Positions 7,680 through 16,263 of a stretch of DNA of 64,000 nucleotides are shown here, piece by piece. Numbering within the stretch: position 1 is the first letter of the stretch; each line of letters begins with the position of its first letter. The DNA is taken from the NCBI GenBank assembly GCA_964553925.1, contig CAZKNR010000406.1, positions 1 through 64,000 of the forward strand, in the 5' to 3' direction. The stretch is from DAISKN01 sp964553925 (GTDB lineage: Bacteria > Acidobacteriota > Vicinamibacteria > Marinacidobacterales > SMYC01). The notes under the pieces are model-generated. The model was not told where the DNA came from and ran no database searches. It was given only the letters and a program-made list of their open reading frames with translations. Made by a program: the position numbers and the translations under genes.

Positions 7680-9284
7680 ATGAGCGCGTTGACACCAGGG
7701 GAACCCTTCCACTATCCTCGCCCCGCCGACGAGGTCCAGTCCCTCGCCGCGCCGGAAGGCCCAAACCCAATGCCGGTTCATCTCGTCAATCCCAACGACA
7801 ACTCTTTCGGAATCGGGATCATCGTCCCGCGCTGGCTCTACGTGCTCGCGGCGGCGACCCCCGAGAAGTACGGAGTTCCTTCGGTCGTCGATGAGACCCT
7901 CGATCCGCTCGACCCGGCATCGATATCTCCGGGCGACGTCGTGGGAATCGGGGTCCATACGCTGAACGCGCTCCGAGGTTACGAAGTAGGACGGATGGCG
8001 AAAGAGCGGGGAGCGCGCGTGATCTACGGCGGCGTTCATGCCTCGCTCTATCCCGAGGAGCCGTTCGAGCGCGGTGCCGCCTCCGCGGTCGTGCGGGGCG
8101 ACGGAGACATCGTTTGGGCCCAGGCTCTCGAGGACGCCGCCCGGGGCACGCTCAACCGCATCTACGACGGAGGGCGGCTCGACGCCGACAGTTTCTTTCC
8201 CGCAAGGTGGGACCTCCTTCCCTCGGATCGCTACATGATGGCTTCGGTGCAGACGGTGCGCGGCTGTCCCAAGCACTGTTCGTTCTGCTCCGTCTGGCGC
8301 ACCGATGGCCAGAAGCCCCGGCAGCGCTCCTCCGACTCCATCCTCGAGGAAGTGGTCCAGCTCCGCAGGATGGGGTTTCGCTTCATTCTACTCGCCGACG
8401 ATAACTTCTATCCGGTGACGAAGCACGATCTCGAGCTCGCGGCGAAACGGAATGATACTCACAAGCTCGAGGAGCTCACCTCGATCCGCGACGAACGATT
8501 CGAGCTGATGGACCGGCTGTCGAAGCTTCCCCACGACATGGTCTTCCTCACCCAGATCACCATGGAGGCCGCGGACGATCCCGAGTATCTGCAGGCGATG
8601 AAACGAGCGAGGGTGAAAGGCGCCCTGGTGGGAATCGAGTCGGTGACGGAAGAAGGGTTGAAAGCGGTGTACAAGGACTTCAACAGCGCCGGCGGGGACC
8701 TGGTCGAGAAGCTCCGCACGTTCGTCGAGAACGACGTCCGGGTCCTCGGCTCCTTCATCTTCGGCCTCCCCACGGATCGTCCTGACACCTTCGCCGCCAC
8801 CGCGGCGCTGGCGCAGGAAGCGGGAATCGATTTCGCGCAGTTCGTCACCCTGACCCCGTTCCCCGGGACCGTGGACTTTCAGGGCTGGGAGAAATCGATC
8901 GATGAGCAAGGCCTCAACGTCGACGGCATTCCTCTCAACCGCTTCTGGCTCATCCCCAGGAATCGGCGCCCCAAGTTTTATTTTCCACACCCGGCGATGA
9001 CGCCCGAAGAGATCCGCAGCCGGACCCAGGAGGTATGGAACCGTTTCTACCGCCTGTCGGCGGTCTGGAAGCGATCGGGGTGCACGACGAAGCTCCGGGA
9101 TCGCATCGCCTACATCCTCATTTCGAAGCTCTTCCGCCAGATGTACGCGAACACCGGCCTCGCGACCGACAGCGCCCGCGCCGGACGCGCCCGGCAGTGG
9201 GCCCGTTGGATCGCGAAACCCTGCCGGCGGGTGTTCACCGCGCGGCCCATGCCCGAGCTCGAGGTGCCGCAGGCGATTGCCTGA
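7680..9284 (+). CDS. B12-binding-domain radical SAM protein
   Basis: A 534-aa radical SAM enzyme. An N-terminal B12-binding-like Rossmann domain spans about residues 30-150 (HLVNPNDNSFGIG, then VIYGGVHASLYPEEP). The radical SAM core begins at VRGCPKHCSFCSVWR, with C196, C200 and C203 binding the 4Fe-4S cluster, and FILLADDNFYPVT follows. The C-terminal extension is basic. Such enzymes do methylations or rearrangements of lipids and natural products. The substrate here is unknown. The start could also be ATG 7770 (MPVHLVNPND), which has a weak GGAAGG upstream and matches family N-termini better. No pathway neighbour is evident. Confidence 0.85.
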   Translation: MSALTPGEPFHYPRPADEVQSLAAPEGPNPMPVHLVNPNDNSFGIGIIVPRWLYVLAAATPEKYGVPSVVDETLDPLDPASISPGDVVGIGVHTLNALRGYEVGRMAKERGARVIYGGVHASLYPEEPFERGAASAVVRGDGDIVWAQALEDAARGTLNRIYDGGRLDADSFFPARWDLLPSDRYMMASVQTVRGCPKHCSFCSVWRTDGQKPRQRSSDSILEEVVQLRRMGFRFILLADDNFYPVTKHDLELAAKRNDTHKLEELTSIRDERFELMDRLSKLPHDMVFLTQITMEAADDPEYLQAMKRARVKGALVGIESVTEEGLKAVYKDFNSAGGDLVEKLRTFVENDVRVLGSFIFGLPTDRPDTFAATAALAQEAGIDFAQFVTLTPFPGTVDFQGWEKSIDEQGLNVDGIPLNRFWLIPRNRRPKFYFPHPAMTPEEIRSRTQEVWNRFYRLSAVWKRSGCTTKLRDRIAYILISKLFRQMYANTGLATDSARAGRARQWARWIAKPCRRVFTARPMPELEVPQAIA

Positions 9285-9387
9285 GGCTTCTCCGCGAGAG
9301 GGTACGGTAGAAGGTTTCGGCGAGGGGCGCCGGCGCGCTCGAGGAGCTCTTCGAGAGCGAGCTTCGTAAGAATAGAATACAGCCGGA

Positions 9388-9952
9388 ATGAACCGGGTCT
9401 TCGTTCTAATCGTCCTAATTTGGCTAATCTGGGCCTCCGCCGTCGCCGGCTGCGGCGGCTCGCAACCCGCGTCGTCGACCGGCGCATCGGCCTCCTTGGG
9501 CGCCGGAGTCGCGGCCGTGAGCGGACGCCTCCTCGAAACGCTCAGCCGCAGCCCCGTCTCCGGAGCTCTGATCGAGTCTTCCGCCGGAAGCGCTCGCACC
9601 GACGCCTCGGGAAACTTCCAGCTCCCGGCGAGCGCGGCCGTCATTCCAGTGACCGTCACCGCGGCCGGCACGTGACCCGCGGGAGTTTTCTCGGCTCGGC
9701 GAGCTTCGCCCCGACGCTGGACGCCATCGAGACCGACTCTCCGTGGAATCTCGACTTCTATCGCGAGCTCGCGCGCGACGGCGCCCGCCGTACTTCGCCG
9801 AATGGGACGTGTTCCACGCGCGGGTCCTCTATGCGCGGCCTCCGGGAAATACCGACGTCGACGAGGACCCGCAAGGCTTCCTCGCCGGAGCTGCGGCTCT
9901 CCGCGAGGACCGGGTCTCGAGCGCCGTTTCGATCTGCATCCTGACGCGATGA
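9388..9952 (+). pseudogene. Decayed lipoprotein with carboxypeptidase-regulatory-like domain
   Basis: The first frame gives a lipoprotein signal (LIWLIWASAVAGCGGSQ) and a start of a regulatory-like beta sandwich (VSGRLLETLSRSPVSGALI, then SARTDASGNFQLP). It stops at 9673-9675. Homology-like sequence continues in a second frame (ETDSPWNLDFYRELARDG) and then a third (PPYFAEWDVF, then LAGAAALRED) to 9952. Similar Acidobacteria-type surface proteins carry the WxLDFYRxxARD segment. At least two frameshifts mean it is either broken or mis-sequenced. Confidence 0.6.
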
Positions 9953-10620
9953 AAAAGCCCGAGCTCATTCCGCTTTCCGAGTACGAGGAGCTCCCCGTCG
10001 AGGAGATGAAGCGGCGCGCCGCCGAGCTCTACCGGCAGCTCCGAAAGCGGCGCACCGTTCGCGAGTTTTCCGAAAGACCCGTGCCCCGGGAGATCCTCGA
10101 ACAGTGTCTTCTCACCGCGGGCACCGCTCCGAGCGGGGCGAACCAGCAGCCCTGGCATTTCGTCGCCGTGGCCGATCCCGCGATCAAGAAGCGGATCCGC
10201 GAGGCCGCCGAAGCGGAGGAGCGGGAGTTCTACGGAGGGCGCGCCCCCGACGACTGGCTCGAGGCGCTATCGCCTCTCGGGACCGACGAGCACAAGCCCT
10301 TTCTCGAGGCAGCACCTTACCTTATCGTCATCTTCGCGCAGAACCACGGCGTCGGGGCGGACGGGAGCAAGGTCAAACATTATTACGTCACGGAATCCGT
10401 GGGCATCGCGACGGGGATGCTGATCGCGGCCGTCCACAACGCCGGACTCGTCTCGCTCACCCACACCCCGAGCCCGATGGGTTTTCTGAACGAGATCCTC
10501 GGCCGGCCGAGCCATGAGAGGGCTTTCCTCATCCTCGTCGTGGGCTACCCGAAGGAAGGTGCCCGCGTGCCCAAAATTAGCAAGAAAGAACTTCCGGACA
10601 TCGCGACTTTTCTCGGGTGA
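9949..10620 (+). CDS. Nitroreductase family protein
   Basis: A 223-aa FMN-dependent oxidoreductase. RKRRTVREFSERPVP supplies the Arg/Ser residues that contact FMN phosphate. GTAPSGANQQPWHFVAV is the conserved TAPSxxNxQPW segment, and LIAAVHNAGLVSLTHTPSP and AFLILVVGYP are typical later elements. These enzymes reduce nitro groups, quinones or dehalogenate substrates with NAD(P)H. The ATG at 9949 is chosen because the upstream extension is the decayed preceding gene in another frame. Confidence 0.9.
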   Translation: MKKPELIPLSEYEELPVEEMKRRAAELYRQLRKRRTVREFSERPVPREILEQCLLTAGTAPSGANQQPWHFVAVADPAIKKRIREAAEAEEREFYGGRAPDDWLEALSPLGTDEHKPFLEAAPYLIVIFAQNHGVGADGSKVKHYYVTESVGIATGMLIAAVHNAGLVSLTHTPSPMGFLNEILGRPSHERAFLILVVGYPKEGARVPKISKKELPDIATFLG

Positions 10621-10637
10621 TAGCAAACACCCTTTTT

Positions 10638-10653
10638 TGGCACGTGTCATGCG
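10638..10653 (+). promoter_or_regulatory. Candidate sigma-54 (-24/-12) promoter of the TPR gene
   Basis: TGGCACGTGTCATGCG matches the sigma-54 consensus TGGCACGNNNNTTGCW with the invariant GG and GC correctly spaced. The two mismatches are A for T before the GC and G at the last position. It lies 89 bp upstream of the TPR gene start. A GAF-AAA+ sigma-54 activator is encoded elsewhere in the window. Confidence 0.55.
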
Positions 10654-10689
10654 TACAATTAGGGCGAAGCACCTGAAGAGCTTCGGAGC

Positions 10690-10705
10690 GTCTCCTTTCG
10701 GAGAC
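10690..10705 (+). promoter_or_regulatory. 5'-UTR hairpin just upstream of the TPR gene ribosome-binding site
   Basis: GTCTCC-TTTC-GGAGAC is a perfect six-base-pair stem with a four-base loop. It ends five bases before the GGGAGG ribosome-binding site (10711-10716) of the TPR gene. It could protect the 5' end of the transcript or tune translation. No regulatory function is shown by sequence. Confidence 0.35.
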
Positions 10706-10726
10706 AGAGCGGGAGGACAAAAATCA

Positions 10727-11221
10727 TTGAAACGCATCGCCTGGATTGGGATCTCCCTCACGATACCGATTCTGGCCTGGGCGCAGACCGCGGGGGTCGA
10801 GCTGTACAAGCAAGGCAAGTACACCGAAGCGGCGAGCGCTCTCGCGGCAGAAGTCGAGCGATCGCCCGAGGACAAGGAGCTCCTGACCCATCTCGGGCTC
10901 GCGCGGATTTACGCGGGAGACCCGGAAGCCGCCCTCGAGCCTCTGAAGAAAGCGATCGCGCTCGACGACAACTACGCCGAAGCGCATTTCGGCATCGGGC
11001 TCGCGTACGTAAAGATGAAGAACACGAGCGAGGCCATTCCCGAGCTCGAGAAGGCGACGAAGTGCTCGCCGAATCACGCCTACGCCCACTATTATCTAGG
11101 CATGGCGTACAACCAGACCGACAAGAAGGACCTCTCGATCGCCCACCTGAGGCGTTTCCTGGAGCTCGCTCCCGACGCTCCCGAGGCGCCCGCAGTACGG
11201 TCGTTCCTCTCGAAGATGTGA
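10727..11221 (+). CDS. Secreted TPR-repeat protein
   Basis: This 164-aa protein starts at TTG 10727, chosen because GGGAGG sits ten bases upstream and because the start gives a signal peptide (KRIAWIGISLTIPILAWAQ). The mature part is four to five TPR units with the usual spacing. Examples are GVELYKQGKYTEAASALAAE, LGLARIYAGDPEAALEPLKK, FGIGLAYVKMKNTSEAIPEL and YLGMAYNQTDKKDLSIAHL. TPR proteins mediate protein contacts, and this one should act in the periplasm. The upstream sigma-54-like promoter suggests regulated expression. Confidence 0.8.
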   Translation: MKRIAWIGISLTIPILAWAQTAGVELYKQGKYTEAASALAAEVERSPEDKELLTHLGLARIYAGDPEAALEPLKKAIALDDNYAEAHFGIGLAYVKMKNTSEAIPELEKATKCSPNHAYAHYYLGMAYNQTDKKDLSIAHLRRFLELAPDAPEAPAVRSFLSKM

Positions 11222-11225
11222 GCGG

Positions 11226-11790
11226 TCATCGAACGGTCCACCGCCACGTCAACCGGAAGCTCACGCGACGATTGCACGGCATCCCCATGCCCCAGACCTC
11301 GTCGCTCGGAGCGTCTCCCACGTAGGCGCCGAAGGGACCCCGGCCCCCTTGGGGATAGAAGGGACACCATCCTCCCGACATCGGAAATACTCCCCAGTAA
11401 TCGTCCAAGCCTCCGCCCTTCGTGAAATGCTGCACCTGGTTGGTCGGTCCAGACGTGGGCCAGGCCGTGAAGACCCGTTGGCCTTGAATCGGCGCTCCGT
11501 TCGGATCCAGAGGGCGATAATAGATGTAGTGCGTCCCACGGGATTCCCTTCCCCCTCCCGGCGGAGGACCTCGCCGTCGCTTTCGAACCTCGCGCGCGCC
11601 AGCTTCCAATAGCCCGTTCCCGGAGAAACGACCGCCGCCTTTACGAAGACTCCCAGAGTCGTCAAAAGTTCGTCCCATCCCGGCCCGGTCCCGGGACCGG
11701 GAGTCGTGACCGGCTCCCACTTCAGCGAAGCGAGGGCGCCCCCCTGGCGCTCGTAATAATCCATCCGCAGCTCCGAAATGGTTGCTACCG
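11226..11790 (-). pseudogene. PA14-domain protein remnant, frameshifted
   Basis: Reading leftward, ISELRMDYYERQGGALASLKW is the last strand pair of a PA14 domain. It runs on as TGYWKLARARFESDGEVLRR, and the frame then shifts near 11540. The continuation in another frame is THYIYYRPLDPNGAPIQGQR, RVFTAWPTSGPTNQVQHF and MPCNRRVSFRLTWRWTVR, ending at 11226. The rest of the PA14 domain is missing and the sequence passes directly into the opposite-strand propeller fragment. It is a broken 3' piece of a surface protein. Confidence 0.55.
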
Positions 11791-12170
11791 TACGACACCA
11801 TGGACATGGGGCTCAAGGGATTCATTTTTCCCCAGTTTGGGACCAACAATTTGCTCCTATCCACGGAAACGCTGCTCTGGTCACTTCGCGATAACGGAGG
11901 GAGCGTCACGAAGAATTGGGACACGTCGGCGATCGGCATGGGAAAGCCCTCGACACCGCTTTTCGTCCCCGGGACGAATGCCGTTCTCGTAGGGTCGGAC
12001 AATGGCCGTCTCTACCAATTGAACGCGACGACCGGGTCGGTCGCCGGATTCGTCCAGCTGGGGGACGGGCTGTCCGGGGTAGGCGCCCCGTCCTTCGATG
12101 TGGCGAACGGCATGATCTTGGTGGGCTCGGAGGCGGGATCATCTATGGGGTCGCCTTTCCGCTTCCCTAA
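11782..12170 (+). pseudogene. Beta-propeller (PQQ-like) protein, 3' remnant
   Basis: The plus strand encodes blades typical of a PQQ-like propeller: PLFVPGTNAVLVGSDNGRLY followed by QLNATTGSVAG, then ANGMILVGSEAG. A one-base shift near 12136 is needed to finish as IIYGVAFPLP with a TAA at 12168-12170. There is no proper N-terminus, and the fragment begins where the opposite-strand PA14 remnant starts. This looks like two gene ends joined by deletion or inversion. Confidence 0.5.
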
Positions 12171-12177
12171 CGCTAAA

Positions 12178-13241
12178 CTAAAACGCATCCTCGAGACTGA
12201 AGTTCAAGCGCCAGGGCGTCTCGCCCGGCTGCGGGTTCACGACGGCGGCACAGTCCAAGGCGGATGAGGCCGAAGGGAAGCTCGAACCGGAGCCCGGCGC
12301 CGACACGCTGCCTCAGCTCGGACAACCGGATGTCGGAGGCGGTCTCGAACGCGTTTCCGGCATCGTAGAACCCGACGCCCCGGAGCCGCCACCACAGTGG
12401 AAACCGGATCTCCTGGTTGAAGACCACGACTCCACCGCCGCCGATCTGTCCCACGATATCGGCGGGACCGAGAGAATCCTGCTCGAAGCCCCGGACCGAG
12501 TTGGGTCCGCCGGCGCGGAAGCCATCGTTCTCGTCGAGTCTCTGGCCGAAGCTGTTGGCGGCGCCGACGCGGTAGCCCGACGCCCAGGCGACGTCCTCGC
12601 GGAGCGAAACGTACGTGAACAACTGCCCGAAGACTTTCGTGTACCTCAGGTCGGAACCAAGAAACTCCGGGGCGAGCTGAGCGGTGAGAAGCCAGAGGCT
12701 CCCACGCCGCGGGCGGAGCACGTTATCCCGATGGTCGCCAATGACGGAGCCGGTGACGATGCTGCGTTTGCGGGAAAGGCCCTCGAACTCCTCTCCAAAC
12801 TGTGAGACGAGCCGCCGGAAGGTGTAGCTCCACTGGGCGTCGATCTTCTCGGTGAGGGGGCGCGTCTGCTGCCCGGTGAACGTCCAGATTCGGTCGGTGA
12901 AGTCGAAGGGCTCGATCCCCTCGTGCTCGATGCTTCTCTCGACCCAAAAGTCGGTGTCCAGCCGGTACCGAGAGAGGTAGGGGCTGCGGTACAAGAAGCG
13001 AAAGATCTTCCGCTCGCTCCCGACGAGCGCCCGGAGGCCCGCGTGCTGAGCGCGCCCGAAGAGGTTCGGAGCCCGGATCTCGGTCAGCACCTCGAAGAAC
13101 CCGTTCGGTCGAGGCGCGTCCGCCGTAGTCGAGCTCGAAATCCTGGGTCTCGACGACTGCGATGCGGACCGCGCGGCTCGAGGACTCCAGGTCTCCGTCC
13201 CGCGGCTCCTCGACGACCACTTCCGCCGACTGGAAGATGCT
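12178..13241 (-). pseudogene. TamB-Omp85 fusion gene, 3' remnant (copy 1)
   Basis: This is a copy of the barrel end of the large fusion gene at 48579-54779. It begins inside the last POTRA domain (IFQSAEVVVEEP), runs through ETQDFELDYGGRAST and the barrel (LTEIRAPNLFGRAQHAG, GGPNSVRGFEQDSLGP with the VRGF loop-6 motif) to a frame-shifted C-terminus. Relative to the intact copy there are one-base insertions near 13104 and near 12258. Homology stops abruptly at 13241. The protein would lack its TamB part and most POTRA domains, so it is a dead fragment. Confidence 0.85.
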
Positions 13242-13549
13242 TTAGGCCCGGCGCAATCAAGAAATTATCTTGACAACTTGTGAAGAGGAGTGTAGATAGC
13301 AGCTGGGGCGACGTGGCGCGACGACAAGCGAGTCACTTTCTTGGAGGCGCGGTGTCTCCGCAAGCAAGGGTCCAAGGGCGAGGGCAGTAATTAGATCCCA
13401 GATCCATCCCGAACGAATACCTGCAGAGCCGGCGTGGCCGACCGGGAGACTGGAAATCCTCGGGGAGCTCTCGAGGTTTCGTTCACATTTTGAGGATCTT
13501 ATCGGGACGCCGCGGATTCAGGTACCAGAACCCTCGTTGATTGCGTGAA
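13242..13549. other. Intergenic region upstream of the RHS toxin locus
   Basis: There is no coding signal on either strand. The stretch begins at the breakpoint of the Omp85 remnant and leads to the first gene of the toxin locus. It presumably holds the promoter of that locus, but no convincing -35/-10 or -24/-12 pair was seen. Confidence 0.4.
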
Positions 13550-15094
13550 ATGAGATTCAGCAAACGGAGACTTTGTGCACTATCCGAGGTCATTCTGCTG
13601 ATCATTGCTGGGCCTGCGCTCTGCCAGGAGACCCGCTACATCTACGACCCGTTAGGTCGGCTTATTGGAGTTGTGGACCAGGATGGGCGCACGACCCTCT
13701 ACGAATACGACCCGGTTGGGAATATCCTGGCGATTCGGCGTTCGGATATCACATCGCAGGTCGAAATCACGTTCGTGAACCCGAGCATTGGACCAACAGG
13801 CACGTTTGTCGAAATCTTTGGGGTCGGCTTCAGTGACGTTGCCAGCCAAAATCAGATTACCTTCAACGCAGTGCCTGCTCTTGTCCTAGCTGCAGGTCGC
13901 ACCCATATTACGACTCAGGTGCCGAACGGCGCGACATCGGGCCCGATCAGCGTGACGACGCCCTCGGGCTCGGCTGTATCACCGAACATCTTCCGAGTCC
14001 CGGGCATTGCCATCTCTCCCACGCAGGCGAGCGTCATCGTCGAAAAGCGCAGACAATTCAGCGCTACCGTAGTCGATTCGCCTGACGGGCGAGTTATTTG
14101 GACTGTTGACGGGATTGAGGGTGGCAATACGACGGTCGGGACGATCACGCTGGATGGCCTTTACACCGCACCCACCGACGTACCGGCCCCTGACAGGGTT
14201 AGGGTCCAGGCCATCAGTGTTCCTTTCCCCGGGCTCTTCGCTGAAGCCAACGTCACGATCGTGCCATCCATGGGTTTCGTCGTCGGGGGTCCGTCCGACG
14301 TTCGAGTCGTACGACTAGGCACAGGCGATCCAGGAGGTCTGCCGTCAAATGTAACCGTCGGCGAGCCGAATTTCATTCGCGTCGTGCGACCCGGGGTCGG
14401 TGATCAAGGCGGGTTACCGATCAATGTTGCCGTGGCAGCGCCCTCGTTCGTTTCCGTCGTGCGTCCCGGAACGGGCGAAACGAGCGGGATTCCATCGAAC
14501 GTCACGGTTGCGGCACCCCCGACGCTGAGGGTGGTGAGTCCCGGAACGGGAGATCCCAGCACTCTTGCGCCCAATGTTGCCGTGGCAGCGCCCCCGTTCG
14601 TTTCCGTCGTGCGTCCCGGAACGGGTGAAACGAGCGGGATTCCTTCGAACGTCACGGTTGCGGCACCGCCGGCCCTAACGGTGGTGCGTCCCGGAACCGG
14701 AGAGCCCGGCACTCTTGCGCCCAATGTTGCCGTGGCAGCCCCCTCGTTCGTTTCCGTCGTGCGTCCCGGAACGGGCGAAACGAGCGGGATACCATCGAAC
14801 ATCACAGTTGCCGCACCGCCGGCCCTAACGGTGGTGCGTCCCGGAACGGGAGAGCCCGGCACCCTTGCGCCCAATGTTGCCGTGGCAGCGCCCTCGTTCG
14901 TTTCCGTCGTGCGTCCCGGAACCGGCGAAACGAGCGGGATTCCGTCGAACGTTATGGTTGCGGCACCCTCGACGCTGACGGTGGTGCGTCCCGGAACCGG
15001 AGATTCTGGCGCCCTTCCGCCCGACGTTTCCGTCGCCCGCCCGGACGAACGTCAAAGTAAAGCGGCAACGAACGCTAAGGAGAAAGAGCCATGA
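13550..15094 (+). CDS. Secreted YD-repeat/TIG protein with ten 25-residue tandem repeats
   Basis: This 514-aa protein has a signal peptide (LSEVILLIIAGPALCQ). One RHS/YD unit follows (YIYDPLGRLIGVVDQDGR, then YEYDPVGNI), then an IPT/TIG domain (EITFVNPSIGPTGTFVEIFG), a BIG-like segment (SPTQASVIVEKRRQFSATV) and ten tandem 25-residue repeats ending in VVRPGTG-type turns. The repeats alternate in two types, giving a 50-residue period. The C-terminus is polar. The start is ATG 13550 rather than an upstream TTG. Its stop overlaps the next gene start (ATGA), suggesting translational coupling within the RHS locus. It may be a cell-surface carrier or adhesin, which is inferred. Confidence 0.7.
   Translation: MRFSKRRLCALSEVILLIIAGPALCQETRYIYDPLGRLIGVVDQDGRTTLYEYDPVGNILAIRRSDITSQVEITFVNPSIGPTGTFVEIFGVGFSDVASQNQITFNAVPALVLAAGRTHITTQVPNGATSGPISVTTPSGSAVSPNIFRVPGIAISPTQASVIVEKRRQFSATVVDSPDGRVIWTVDGIEGGNTTVGTITLDGLYTAPTDVPAPDRVRVQAISVPFPGLFAEANVTIVPSMGFVVGGPSDVRVVRLGTGDPGGLPSNVTVGEPNFIRVVRPGVGDQGGLPINVAVAAPSFVSVVRPGTGETSGIPSNVTVAAPPTLRVVSPGTGDPSTLAPNVAVAAPPFVSVVRPGTGETSGIPSNVTVAAPPALTVVRPGTGEPGTLAPNVAVAAPSFVSVVRPGTGETSGIPSNITVAAPPALTVVRPGTGEPGTLAPNVAVAAPSFVSVVRPGTGETSGIPSNVMVAAPSTLTVVRPGTGDSGALPPDVSVARPDERQSKAATNAKEKEP
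14276..15025 (+). repeat. Tandem coding repeats, 75-bp unit, 150-bp higher-order period
   Basis: Ten consecutive 75-bp units encode 25 residues each. Odd units from the third read VAVAAPSFVSVVRPGTGETS-like. Even units read VTVAAPPALTVVRPGTGEPG-like. DNA copies 150 bp apart (14426, 14576, 14726, 14876) are nearly identical, whereas units 1-2 have diverged. This points to recent expansion of a two-unit block by slippage or unequal recombination. Confidence 0.9.
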
Positions 15095-16233
15095 GACTGG
15101 AACATATTTGGTGGGGCGCGGTGATCGCCTTCGCAAATGTCATGCGTCCAAGCCTTGCTGAGGCGCAATTCAGTTGTGGAAGCACCGGCGCGCGTGGCGC
15201 CTTGGTCGTTGCCGAGGGAGAGGCCTTGACCCTGAGCGTTCCGGATGACGGCATCTTTCACTTCACGACGATCACAGTGTCGGGCAACCTGGAGTTCAGT
15301 CGGAATCCTGGTTTCAACCCGCCGGTCGTCCTTTTGTCGACAGGAGATCTCACAATCAACCCCTTCGGTCGCGTCATTGTCAACGGGTTGAGCAGTACGT
15401 CCCTCGCCGGTGGAGTTGGGGGACCGGGAGGCTTCGACGGCGGGGCACCCGGAATCGCCGGGGCAACTCCGGGTGCGGGCCACGGCCCTGGCGCGGGAGC
15501 GCCAGGAATCGGGGACTTGGTCGGCGGAAACGCCGCCTATGGTGGAGACCCCTTCACGGACAATCCCACAGATGGAGTTGCGTACGGAAGTTCGTTGCTG
15601 GTTCCGATCGTTGGTGGCTCAGGGGGCGGCGGAGATGATGGCTTCGGAGGAGGCGGGGGTGGCGGCGCCATCCTCGTGTGTTCGTCGACACGGGCCATCA
15701 TCAACGGCACGGTGGAGGCACTTGGAGGAGGGTTTACTGGCGCTGTTTCTAACGGAAGCGGTGGGGCGGTCCGGATCTTGTCACCTTTCGTCGGTGGAGC
15801 GGGACTCGTCAATGTACAAGGCGGAGGTGGCGTGGCGCGCGGGAGGATCCGCGTCGATCTCATCGATCGTTCCGGGCTGACCGTGCAGTTTCACCCAACG
15901 GAATCGTTGTCCGTTGGCTCCTTCATGGCGGTCTTCCCGAGCACCGTCCCAAGGCTCGACATCATTCACGTGGCGGGAAGTGACATTCCTCCCGGCACAG
16001 CGAGCCCGCTCGTCTTTACGCTGCCCTTCAACTCCCCCTCGAGCCAGCCGATCACCGTTCGCGCCACCGGTTTCCGAGGCACGCTTCCAATTGCCATTGT
16101 GGTCACCCCGGACTCGGGCGACCGCATCATCGTTGAAACCGAGATCGACACGGACGTGGCGCCGGCCGAGGCGACGGTGAACCTGGATCTTCCGCAAAAC
16201 GTCGTGGTCAGGATTCACGCATGGACACGGTAA
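15091..16233 (+). CDS. Secreted glycine-rich protein of the RHS locus
   Basis: A 380-aa protein with a signal peptide (WWGAVIAFANVMRPSLAEAQ). The mature N-terminal part resembles a beta-solenoid-like passenger (VSGNLEFSRNP, LSTGDLTINPFGRVIVNGL). A glycine-rich low-complexity stretch follows at roughly residues 105-200 (GGVGGPGGFDGGAPG, GGSGGGGDDGFGGGGGGG), then a C-terminal beta domain. No catalytic motif is visible. The ATG overlaps the stop of the preceding gene by four bases. It lies 30 bp upstream of the giant RHS gene, so it is probably a surface or secretion partner of that protein. The function is not recognised. Confidence 0.65.
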   Translation: MRLEHIWWGAVIAFANVMRPSLAEAQFSCGSTGARGALVVAEGEALTLSVPDDGIFHFTTITVSGNLEFSRNPGFNPPVVLLSTGDLTINPFGRVIVNGLSSTSLAGGVGGPGGFDGGAPGIAGATPGAGHGPGAGAPGIGDLVGGNAAYGGDPFTDNPTDGVAYGSSLLVPIVGGSGGGGDDGFGGGGGGGAILVCSSTRAIINGTVEALGGGFTGAVSNGSGGAVRILSPFVGGAGLVNVQGGGGVARGRIRVDLIDRSGLTVQFHPTESLSVGSFMAVFPSTVPRLDIIHVAGSDIPPGTASPLVFTLPFNSPSSQPITVRATGFRGTLPIAIVVTPDSGDRIIVETEIDTDVAPAEATVNLDLPQNVVVRIHAWTR

Positions 16234-16263
16234 GAACCTAGACGGCTGAATCGAGAGAGGAAT

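Noticed and set aside
10636..10660. TTGGCA and TACAAT as a sigma-70 promoter before the TPR gene
   Set aside because: The spacing is only 11 bp. The sigma-54 reading fits the spacing rules better.
14276..15025. Regular repeats considered as a CRISPR array
   Set aside because: The 75-bp units are contiguous, in frame and coding, with no unique spacers.
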